Source: Sorangium cellulosum
GTDB taxonomy: Bacteria > Myxococcota_A > Polyangia > Polyangiales > Polyangiaceae
Assembly: GCF_001589285.1 (NCBI RefSeq)
Contig: NZ_JEMA01000505.1
Span: forward strand, 27,151-63,788
Length of the DNA stretch: 36,638 bases
Direction of reading: 5' to 3'
In this document: piece after piece, positions 14,794-21,849 of the stretch
Layout of the letters: each line of letters begins with the position of its first letter
How positions within the stretch are numbered: position 1 is the stretch's first letter
Program-made: the position numbers and the translations under genes
The notes under the pieces: model-generated
What the model was told of the DNA's origin: nothing
Seen by the model: only the letters and a program-made list of their open reading frames with translations
Database searches by the model: none

Positions 14794-16845
14794 TCACCAC
14801 GGATCCCGCGCCGACATCGGCGGAAGGCCATCGGCGAAGGGCTGGTTGAGGATGCGGGCGATCACCGACTTCCACGTGGTCGCGTCGCTGTCGAAGTCCT
14901 CGTGCCGCCGCGCCTCGGAGCCGTGGGGAGGAGGCCTCGTGTTGGGCCCCTTGATCCACTCCGCCCTCGGAAACACGGTGGGCCGATCCTCCCTGTCGTC
15001 CGTGAGGAGCGCGAGGACGTCGGCGTTCTCCGGATCGAGGAGCCCCGCCTCCATGCCGAGCAGCGAGACGCCGCTCGTCCCGGGCACCCGCGGGCGCCGC
15101 TCGAGCGCGTTCGAGACCAGGTAGAGGAGCGACCTTCCGTACACCTCGCAGTGGTCCTGGAGCTCCGCCTCGTCCGTGAGCGTGAACAGGGCGAAGCGGC
15201 GGACCATGCCGCTCTTGATCGAGGGCATGTACGTGTCGCGGAACGCGTCGATGGCGCTCGCCGGCGCGAGCAGCGCGAGCGACTCGATGGGGAGCCCGAG
15301 CCCGAGCTGGCCTCGCATCGGGCCCCCCTCGATCCGCTTGCCCTTCTCCGAGGTGACGAGCTGCACCAGCGGCGCGAGCAGGAACGTGCCGCTGGAGTGG
15401 GCGACCAGGTGGAGCTCGATCCTCGGATCCCTGTCCATCAGCGACGCGAGGCGGCCGATCATCTCGCGGAGACCGCCGTGATCGGCGTCCATCGTCGCGT
15501 CGCCCGCGGCGAGCTTCATGCGATCCCACTCGGCCTTGCCGCCCATGCGGCGGACGAGCGGCTCCAGCGCGTCGTCGCGCCGGTCGATCATGAAGCCGAA
15601 CGCCCGGGGATCGTAGCCGTCGTGGCGGCGACCCTCCGTGGCGCGGTGGAGGATCTCGAGCAGGCGCGGGTAGTGGTCGGTCTCCCAGAGGAGCTCGAGG
15701 GGGTAGATCTCGTGCCCGAGCAGCTTCGGCCGGAGGCGCGACATCCGGTTGATCGCGTCGATCTGCCGGCGCAGCCCGCCGCCCGCGATGAGAACGAGGC
15801 GGCGGCGCCTCCAGCTCTCGGTCGCGCTCATGAAGTCTTCTTCCATGATGATGCGGACGTCCTCCGAGGACGTGCCGTAGGCGCCGCGCTGCTGGAGCTG
15901 CCCGTGCATGTCGACGCTGATGAGGTGCGGCCGCAGGCTCGCGAACGTCCGGCTCGCCGACGTGAGCGGGCGCAGCGATCGCGGCTGGTTCAGGCGGATG
16001 GGGACGCCGAGGCGACCGACCCACGCGTCGAAGCCGTACTGGAGCCAGTCGTCGTAACAGAGCCGCCCGAAGCCGCTCTTGCCCCAGCCGAGACCCCAGG
16101 AGTTCTGGAGCCAGAAGCCCTCCGCGTCATACCCGACGATCGCGAAGGCGTGGCCTCCCCAGGGGGCGATGAAGGGGTTCGTCTTGTCGACCGGCGGGAT
16201 GATGCCGTTCTTCTGGGTGCCGTAGTACCAGCCGCTGAACGGGATGAGCGCCGAGGCCGCCACGATCCCGACCTCCGCGAGGGCGTTGTGCATCGCCGGG
16301 AGGTCCTTGTGGTTCACGCGCTGATACAGGCCGAGCGGGCGCAGCATCGCGTCGGCCGCGCGCTCCGGCGTGAGCGTGCCGTGGAGATCGTCCGGGTCCC
16401 ACGGCCAGTGCTCGTAGCCGCAGATACCGTGTTTGTGCCAGCCCTTCATGGCGCCCCTCAGGCTGGAGCCCCGCGCGTCGTCCTCGCCCGGGTATTCGTC
16501 GTAACGGCGCGCCATCGTATACACCATGTTCTGGCTCACGAGCCCGCCATCCGGGGACACCTTGCGCTTGCGCAGGAGGTAGTGGGCCACGGTGGCGACC
16601 GTGAAGCCGGTGCACCCGTTGTTCCTGCCCTGATCGAGCACGGGCACGCCGTAGTCCATGAAGCGCTCGGGCGGCATGACCGGAGGCACCTCCACCATCG
16701 TGGGGCGATAGAGGGTGTCCCGGAAATCGAGGACGTCGGCGCGAGCGTCGGTCGTGATGTCTCCGTAACGCTCGGAGAAACGCTCGGAATCGATCATGGT
16801 TTTCCGTCTCGTGAAGTCGCCGAGTGTCGCACGGCCCTCGCTCAT
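14794..16845 (-). CDS. Papain-like (C1) peptidase fused to alpha/beta-hydrolase-like domain
   Basis: 683-aa product. Residues ~60-285 are a C1 papain fold with all key residues: oxyanion Gln (Q72) in VLDQGRNNGCTGF, nucleophile C78, H232 in GGHAFAIVGYD and N248 in LQNSWGLGWGKSGFG. The usual prodomain is absent; only ~60 residues precede, and there is no signal peptide. A second part, about 345-600, begins RRRLVLIAGGGL and contains LHLVAHSSGTFLLAPL (S484 in AHSSG), a nucleophile elbow like that of alpha/beta hydrolases. It could hydrolyse peptides and also an ester or amide in one chain. An alternative start is the Met at 16797, which has a weak GGA-type ribosome site. Divergent from the class I isoprenoid-synthase-like gene, with 88 nt between. 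Confidence 0.8.
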   Translation of the reverse strand: MSEGRATLGDFTRRKTMIDSERFSERYGDITTDARADVLDFRDTLYRPTMVEVPPVMPPERFMDYGVPVLDQGRNNGCTGFTVATVAHYLLRKRKVSPDGGLVSQNMVYTMARRYDEYPGEDDARGSSLRGAMKGWHKHGICGYEHWPWDPDDLHGTLTPERAADAMLRPLGLYQRVNHKDLPAMHNALAEVGIVAASALIPFSGWYYGTQKNGIIPPVDKTNPFIAPWGGHAFAIVGYDAEGFWLQNSWGLGWGKSGFGRLCYDDWLQYGFDAWVGRLGVPIRLNQPRSLRPLTSASRTFASLRPHLISVDMHGQLQQRGAYGTSSEDVRIIMEEDFMSATESWRRRRLVLIAGGGLRRQIDAINRMSRLRPKLLGHEIYPLELLWETDHYPRLLEILHRATEGRRHDGYDPRAFGFMIDRRDDALEPLVRRMGGKAEWDRMKLAAGDATMDADHGGLREMIGRLASLMDRDPRIELHLVAHSSGTFLLAPLVQLVTSEKGKRIEGGPMRGQLGLGLPIESLALLAPASAIDAFRDTYMPSIKSGMVRRFALFTLTDEAELQDHCEVYGRSLLYLVSNALERRPRVPGTSGVSLLGMEAGLLDPENADVLALLTDDREDRPTVFPRAEWIKGPNTRPPPHGSEARRHEDFDSDATTWKSVIARILNQPFADGLPPMSARDPW

Positions 16846-16933
16846 GGCAAAGTCGGCGGCGCCTGCGCTGCGGACGAGGCTGCTCGTGGTAGCGTCGCGC
16901 GAGGCGGCGCCTTCCGCGCCGGCTGGAGGTGGG
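16846..16933. promoter_or_regulatory. Divergent promoter region: protease-hydrolase and terpenoid-like operon
   Basis: 88 nt between divergent starts. On the plus strand GGAGGTGGG directly precedes ATG 16934 and is a very strong ribosome-binding site. No confident -35/-10 boxes are visible. Confidence 0.4.
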
Positions 16934-18028
16934 ATGAGCGGGCAGGGAGGCGCAGCGGCAAGGTGCGAGGGCGCAAGGGGCGGTGTCGAGGCGTCGCTCG
17001 AGGCCGAGGTGCTGCGGCGGCTCGTGGCGCTCCGCGGCCGGCTCGGAGGCGAGCTCGGCGCGCTGTTCGACGAGCTCGCCGCGCGCCTCAGGCTCTTCGA
17101 GGGCGAGCCGGGCGAGGGCTACTTCTCGCACCCCATGGCGCTCCCGGTGCTCGAGCTGCCGCTCTGGGTCGCGACGCGGTTCGGCGCGCCAGCGCCGGGA
17201 GCTGGATCGCAAGGGCTCCCGTCGCTCGCCGTCGATCTCGCCGAGGCGGCGGCGGTCGGGTACCTGCACGTCCGGATCGAGGACGATCTGCTCGACGAAG
17301 GGCTGGGCGAGCCCGGCGCGGCGGTGCTCCTGTCCGGGGCGCTGTTCGCCCGACACCAGGCGCTGCTCGCCCGCTCGCTCCCCGGCGGGGGCGCCTTCTG
17401 GGATCTCTTCGAGGAGGTGTGGTTCGGGTACGGCCACGCGATGCTCCTCGAACGGCGGCTGCACCGGGGCGGCGGCCCGCGCGACGCCGAGGCGTTCCGC
17501 AGGGTGCTCGCCCGCTCTCGCCCGCTCGTGCTCCCGGCGGCCGCGGCGCTGTTCGCGCTGTCGCGGCCCGAGCGCCTCGCCGCCCTCGAGGCGTTCGTCT
17601 CCGCGCTCGCCGCGGCGCACCAGCTCTTCGCGGATCTGCTGCACGCCGAGAAGGATCGCGCGATCGGGAATGCGACGTACGTGCTCGCTCGGCTCGGCGC
17701 GCAGGTCGAACCGGGCGGCGATGGGCCGCCGCGGCCGGGTGGGGCCGCGCGAGCTGACGGCGCGCCCCCGCGTGATCCGGACGGGCGCGGCGCGACGGCG
17801 CTGCGCGCGGCGCTGTTCGCGCGCGGCGGCTTTGACGCCATCCTGGAGGAGGCGCGTTGTGAGCTCGCTCGCGCCGAGGAGGCCGCCGGGGCGCTCGAGC
17901 TACCGGAGGCCGTGCGCTTTTGCAAGGAGCGCGCGCAGTACATGACCGAGATCCAGCGGCGGGTATTCCTCGCGTTCTTCAGCGCGCTCGCCGGCGAGCC
18001 CGTCGCGAGCGCCGGCGCGCGGCGCTGA
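16934..18028 (+). CDS. Class I isoprenoid-synthase-like protein (DDxxD motif)
   Basis: 364-aa all-helical product. A DDLLD sequence at 117-121 within VGYLHVRIEDDLLDE has the form of the first Asp-rich (DDxxD) motif of trans-prenyltransferases and class I terpene synthases, which binds diphosphate through Mg2+. About 115 residues later HQLFADLLHAEKDRAIGN (229-246) sits where the second metal site would be, and resembles a degenerate NSE triad (D234, H237, D241). This spacing and helical content support an isoprenoid-synthase fold, but overall similarity to FPP/GGPP synthase is low; no chain-length region can be read. First gene of the cluster with the NHLP peptide and the class II cyclase-like protein. 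Residues 255-285 are a Gly/Pro/Arg-rich insertion. Function is inferred; substrate unknown. Confidence 0.7.
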   Translation: MSGQGGAAARCEGARGGVEASLEAEVLRRLVALRGRLGGELGALFDELAARLRLFEGEPGEGYFSHPMALPVLELPLWVATRFGAPAPGAGSQGLPSLAVDLAEAAAVGYLHVRIEDDLLDEGLGEPGAAVLLSGALFARHQALLARSLPGGGAFWDLFEEVWFGYGHAMLLERRLHRGGGPRDAEAFRRVLARSRPLVLPAAAALFALSRPERLAALEAFVSALAAAHQLFADLLHAEKDRAIGNATYVLARLGAQVEPGGDGPPRPGGAARADGAPPRDPDGRGATALRAALFARGGFDAILEEARCELARAEEAAGALELPEAVRFCKERAQYMTEIQRRVFLAFFSALAGEPVASAGARR

Positions 18029-18163
18029 GCCGACGCGGCCCGGACGCGAACCCACGCGCCGTGCGCCGCCGCGGCGACCCGATCAACGCGCGAGGATGCG
18101 CCTGCTTCCACTTGCTAGCCGTTTGGAGGTCTCCTAGCCTCCGGAGCGAGAAAGCGAGGAGTC
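18029..18163 (+). promoter_or_regulatory. Spacer upstream of NHLP-like peptide gene with nested GGAG/CTCC repeats
   Basis: 135 nt between the class I-like gene and the small peptide gene. Around 18125-18145 the sequence GGAGGTCTCCTAGCCTCCGG contains competing GGAGG/CCTCC pairings that could form a small hairpin. It could hold an internal promoter or an RNA-processing site that sets peptide levels apart from the first gene. Confidence 0.35.
18153..18160 (+). promoter_or_regulatory. Ribosome-binding site of the NHLP-like peptide
   Basis: GCGAGGAG (18153-18160) ends three bases before GTG 18164, with the GAGG core at about the right spacing. It supports the GTG start of this small gene. Confidence 0.55.
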
Positions 18164-18385
18164 GTGACAGCGAAGAAAACAGAGGCAGAGCTCATCGGTC
18201 GTGCCGTTGTGGATTCGAGCTTCCGTCAGCAGCTCCTCGCGAGCCCTGAGCGCACCATCGAGGCGGAGGGGTACGACGTCGCACCGGAGACGCTCCAGCG
18301 CATCCGGGACGCCGCGACCTCGACGCCCGAAGCGGTCGATGCGGCCATCGCGACCGCGGCGCGCGAGGGTGGAGTCGGTATGTGA
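18164..18385 (+). CDS. NHLP-clan small peptide (Os1348-like; nitrile-hydratase-like leader)
   Basis: 73-aa peptide. Residues ~10-48 show the pattern of nitrile-hydratase-alpha-like leader peptides: IGRAVVDSSFRQQLLASPERTIE, then EGYDV-x-PETLQRI. The hallmark is an 'A..D..FR..LL..P' helix followed by a short turn and a second helix. From memory this matches the Os1348-family NHLP-clan group; I could not check by search. RiPP leaders of this clan guide modifying enzymes to a C-terminal core. Here the C-terminal ~25 residues are Ala/Thr/Glu-rich, ending REGGVGM, with no obvious Cys/Ser/Thr core after the GG. GTG start with GAGG upstream; the stop overlaps the next gene (GTGA). No radical-SAM or YcaO enzyme is adjacent; isoprenoid enzymes are. 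Confidence 0.75.
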   Translation: MTAKKTEAELIGRAVVDSSFRQQLLASPERTIEAEGYDVAPETLQRIRDAATSTPEAVDAAIATAAREGGVGM

Positions 18386-20388
18386 CGCTGGCCGCTGACG
18401 CCGGGGCGACCGCCGCCTGGCCATGGCTCGATCCCGCCGACAAGGGGGTGTGCGAGCGCTCCTGGTCAGCGTTCCTGCGCGCGGGAGCCCTCTGGCGCGG
18501 CGACGCGGCGTGGGGGGCGCTCGCGATCGAGCGCAGCGTGGGCGCACCGTCGGGGCGCAGCATCCCCTGGGCTGGCTGGGCCCTGCGGATCTGCGGGCGC
18601 GTGTCGTCGCCCGCCGCGGCGTGTGACGCGGCCGTCGCGGTCGCGCTCGTCGCTGCCGGCGGCGTCGACGGCGCCCCCGACGCGCTCGCGCGCGGCGCGC
18701 TCGCCGGGCGCCTGCTGGCGCAGCACGCGGAGGAGGCGCGCGTCCACCGCTGGCTCCTCGGCCTGGCCGAGCTCTCGGAAGCGGCGTGGGAGCACAACCC
18801 GGTGGTCGCGGGCGCCGCGCTCGCGCGCGGCGAGGCGGGCGGCGCGCGCGAGGCGGTCGCCCTGTGGACGGCGGCTGCGCTCCTGGCGGGCGACGATCCC
18901 GCGCCCGCCCGCCGCTTCGGAGAGGCGGTGACAGCGCCGCTCTGGCTGCTCGACGGGCTCGTGCGCCTCTGGCTCGACCCGGCGGTGCCGGACCTCGCGG
19001 CGCCGACGCTCACGCCGCTCCTCGCGCTCTGGCTCCGCGACCCGGAGCTCGCCCCTCCGCTGCTCCGCGCCCTCGCGGGCGAGCGCGCGTCCCCCGTGCG
19101 CCGGCGCGAGATCCACAGCCTGCTCGCGGCCCGCCCGTACCGGGCCGCCCTCGCCGCGCGGGTGCGGGGCGCGCTCGCGTCGGCGCGCGAGATCGCGGCC
19201 AGCGCTCCTCGCGCGCAGCCGAGCGGGCGTGGCCTCGCCGAGGCGCAGCGCGAGTTCGTCGACGCGCTCGGAGAGCGCCTCCGCTTCTTCGAAGGGCTGA
19301 TGTCCTTCCGCGACGTGATCGGCGCCGGCGCGGCGCTCGGTCCGCCGCGCGCGCAGGGCGACCTCGCGCCGGCCGACGACGCGGGCGCGGACCTGCGGGC
19401 GGCGACCGCGTACCTCCTGGAAGCGACCCCCTGGCCGGAGTCCTGGGAAGTGCAGCGCTTCGGCGTGCTCGGATCGCGCGAGCAGCCCGTGGGGCACTGG
19501 TTCGTGCGGGCGACGATCCTGATGGCGCTGATCGAGATCGGGGAGGTCGGGCGCGACGTCCGCGCCGACGCCGCGGCGCTGCTCGACGAGATCCCGGCCG
19601 GCGAGCTCCGCTACTTCGGCGATTTCCGCGAGCTCCCGCCGGACGCGGACGACCTCGCGATCATCCTCCAGCTCATCGCGGCGACGGGCGCCGCCCGGGA
19701 GCGGGCGGAGACGTGGATCGAGGTCATGCTGGCCAACGTGGGCGACGATGGCGTCGTCCCGACCTGGTTCTACCGGGGGCCGGCGGGGCCGACCACGCCG
19801 GGCGTGGCGTGGGCCGGCGACGACTGCTCGGCGGTGCGGCTGAACCTGCTCGCAGGGCTGCTCTCGTTCGACGCGACGCGGTTCGCGCGGCTCATCGAAG
19901 CGAACGCGCGGCGCGTGCTCGACGCCGCCTCGCCGGACGAGATCCAGGGCGCCTGCTTCTATGACGGCCCGTACACGGACCTCGCGTTCCTCCGCTTCGC
20001 GCGCCTCTACCGGCAGCACCAGGAGAGATCGCTGGACGCGCCGCGCGCGGCCGAGATCGCCGCGGTCGAGGCCGCGGTCCTGTCGCGCATGCTCGGCGCG
20101 CAGCGGCTCGACGGCGGCTTCGGGACGCCGCTCTGCACGGCTGCGTGCCTCGAGGGGGCCGCGATGGCCGCGGCGCCGGACCCGCTGCTGATCGAGCGGG
20201 GGCTGCGCAACCTCGGCGAGCGCCAGCTCGTGGACGGCTCCTGGCCGGCCGAGCCGCTCTACCGGACGCCGATGAAGCACGGCCGCGAGGGGCACCACCA
20301 GGGCAGGGCGCTGACGACGGCGCTCTGCGCGCGCGGGTTCGCTGCGGCGCGGTCTCGGCTGCGGCGCGGAGGGGAGCGGCGCGCATGA
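18382..20388 (+). CDS. Class II terpene-cyclase-like protein (DxDD and QW-like motifs)
   Basis: 668-aa product. DADD at 421-424 (in LPPDADDLAIILQLIAATG) matches the DxDD acid motif with which squalene-hopene and class II diterpene cyclases protonate an alkene; the following helix also fits. QW-like repeats QRLDGGF (574-580) and QLVDGSW (615-621) are as in the alpha6-alpha6 barrels of the prenyltransferase/squalene-oxidase repeat clan. A second acidic site, AGDDCSA, lies at 478-484. The first ~270 residues are a separate helical domain that could be a degenerate isoprenoid-synthase fold (LWLLDGLVRLWLD then TLTPLLALWLRDP). Overlaps the peptide gene upstream (GTGA) and the cyclase gene downstream (ATGA). 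No signal or membrane segment. Substrate unknown. Confidence 0.7.
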   Translation: MTLAADAGATAAWPWLDPADKGVCERSWSAFLRAGALWRGDAAWGALAIERSVGAPSGRSIPWAGWALRICGRVSSPAAACDAAVAVALVAAGGVDGAPDALARGALAGRLLAQHAEEARVHRWLLGLAELSEAAWEHNPVVAGAALARGEAGGAREAVALWTAAALLAGDDPAPARRFGEAVTAPLWLLDGLVRLWLDPAVPDLAAPTLTPLLALWLRDPELAPPLLRALAGERASPVRRREIHSLLAARPYRAALAARVRGALASAREIAASAPRAQPSGRGLAEAQREFVDALGERLRFFEGLMSFRDVIGAGAALGPPRAQGDLAPADDAGADLRAATAYLLEATPWPESWEVQRFGVLGSREQPVGHWFVRATILMALIEIGEVGRDVRADAAALLDEIPAGELRYFGDFRELPPDADDLAIILQLIAATGAARERAETWIEVMLANVGDDGVVPTWFYRGPAGPTTPGVAWAGDDCSAVRLNLLAGLLSFDATRFARLIEANARRVLDAASPDEIQGACFYDGPYTDLAFLRFARLYRQHQERSLDAPRAAEIAAVEAAVLSRMLGAQRLDGGFGTPLCTAACLEGAAMAAAPDPLLIERGLRNLGERQLVDGSWPAEPLYRTPMKHGREGHHQGRALTTALCARGFAAARSRLRRGGERRA

Positions 20389-21824
20389 GCATCGAGAAAT
20401 CACCCGAGATCGTGCGGATCATCCAGGCGCAGGAGATGCGCGGCGAGCAGATCGTGAACCACGTCCGGTTCGTGTTCGCGCTGCTCAGCGTCTACACGTT
20501 CACGCACGTGTGGACGGTCAACACGCCGGCCGCCAACCAGATCTTCGCGATCCAGATCGGCGGCTACCTCGTCTACTCGCTCCTGCTCTACGCGTTCTTC
20601 CGCCTGCGCCCCGACGTCTACGTGAGCTGGCTCAAGTACGTGAGCATCTTCGTCGACCTCGCGCTCCTGACGCTCACGGCGCTGGCGACGGCGAGGAACC
20701 ACTCCGGGATGATCGAGTACTTCTCGAGCTACCTGGCGACGGTCTACGTGCTCTGGAACCTGATGTCGGGCTTCCGCTACAGCCTCGCGGCGTGCCTGTA
20801 CTCGGCGGGGCTGTCGGCCCTCTTCAACGCGGTCGTGCTCGCGGCCACGGTCTGGACCGGCGCGATCCCGATCAGCGCGGTGTCCGTCTACGGCCAGAAC
20901 GCCATCAACATCGCGGACCAGTGCCAGCAGATCCTCTTCGTCGCGCTCCCGGGCGTCGTCGCCGGCATCATCGCCCGCATCTCGCGCAACCTGCTCCTCC
21001 GCGCCGAGGTGGAGTCCATGGCCCGCGTCCGGCTCGAGCGCGAGAAGCAGGAGCTCGGCAGGTACCTCTCGAAGGACCTCGTCGACTTCGTCCTCTCCGA
21101 TCCGGGGCGGCTCAAGCTGGGCGGGACGCGCCGGCACGTCTCGGTGATGTTCACCGACATCCGCAACTTCACCCCGCTCACCGAGTCGGTCGAGCCGGAG
21201 GTCGTGGTCTCGTTCCTGAACGAGTACTTCACGGAGATGGTCGAGATCGTGTTCCGGTACGGGGGCACGCTCGACAAGTACATCGGCGACGGCCTGATGG
21301 CGGTGTTCGGCGCGCCGCTGTCGGTCGAGGACGCGCCGAAGCGCGCCGTTGTCGCGGCGATCGAGATGGTGCAGGCCCTCGAGCGCATGAACCAGCGGCA
21401 GCTCCTCGGCTGCGCCGAGATCAAGATGGGCGTCGGGATCGCGACCGGCACCGTCATCTCCGGCAACATCGGGTCGCTCCAGCGCATGGAGTACACCTGC
21501 ATCGGGGATACGGTGAACACGGCCTCGCGCCTCGAGCAGTTCAACAAGGAGCTCGGCTCCAAGATCATCATCTGCCAGGCGACGTACGCGACGCTCGACG
21601 ACTGCATCCCGGCGCAGCCGACCGGCGCCCTGAGCATCCGCGGCAAGAGCCGCCAGGTCCACCCCTACATCGTGGACTACCAGGAGCTCTCGCCGCAGCG
21701 CCTCGAGGAGCTCCGGCGAGAGTTCCTCCGGGCGCCCCGCCCCATCGAGTCGATGCCGCCGCGGGCCGAGGTCGCGCGCGCGCCGGCCGCGTGGCGCAGC
21801 ACCGATCGCGAAGGCGCTCAGTAG
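20385..21824 (+). CDS. Membrane adenylate cyclase (class III)
   Basis: 479-aa protein. Residues ~25-200 hold about six hydrophobic membrane segments of unknown sensory type; a helical linker follows (~202-245), then a class III catalytic domain to ~430. Metal-binding Asp are D258 in FTDIRNFT and D302 in YIGDGLMAVFG; K298 and D375 (CIGDTVNTASRLE) are the adenine-selecting Lys/Asp, so the product should be cAMP rather than cGMP; N378 and R382 are the transition-state residues. All are intact. The start overlaps the class II cyclase-like stop (ATGA), so the membrane sensor is translationally coupled to the terpenoid-like genes. The C-terminal ~40 residues are Pro/Arg-rich and disordered. Transcription ends in the palindrome just downstream. 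Confidence 0.92.
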   Translation: MSIEKSPEIVRIIQAQEMRGEQIVNHVRFVFALLSVYTFTHVWTVNTPAANQIFAIQIGGYLVYSLLLYAFFRLRPDVYVSWLKYVSIFVDLALLTLTALATARNHSGMIEYFSSYLATVYVLWNLMSGFRYSLAACLYSAGLSALFNAVVLAATVWTGAIPISAVSVYGQNAINIADQCQQILFVALPGVVAGIIARISRNLLLRAEVESMARVRLEREKQELGRYLSKDLVDFVLSDPGRLKLGGTRRHVSVMFTDIRNFTPLTESVEPEVVVSFLNEYFTEMVEIVFRYGGTLDKYIGDGLMAVFGAPLSVEDAPKRAVVAAIEMVQALERMNQRQLLGCAEIKMGVGIATGTVISGNIGSLQRMEYTCIGDTVNTASRLEQFNKELGSKIIICQATYATLDDCIPAQPTGALSIRGKSRQVHPYIVDYQELSPQRLEELRREFLRAPRPIESMPPRAEVARAPAAWRSTDREGAQ

Positions 21825-21842
21825 CCCCGGGACGTCCCGGGG
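21825..21842. terminator. Perfect 18-bp palindrome, bidirectional terminator candidate
   Basis: CCCCGGGACGTCCCGGGG starts on the base after the adenylate cyclase TAG and ends eight bases before the stop of the convergent radical-SAM-like gene. It is symmetric, so it would act on both transcripts. No T-run. Confidence 0.55.
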
Positions 21843-21849
21843 CGGCGCG

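Noticed and set aside
14902-17757. A very long open frame (about 950 codons) on the plus strand opposite the protease-hydrolase gene
   Set aside because: It is antisense to a protein with complete papain motifs and is Arg/Glu/Val-rich with no domain, a typical by-product of GC-rich coding on the other strand.
18164-18385. Treating the peptide as a classical lanthipeptide or thiopeptide precursor
   Set aside because: No Cys-rich or Ser/Thr-rich core and no LanM, YcaO or dehydratase gene in the neighbourhood.
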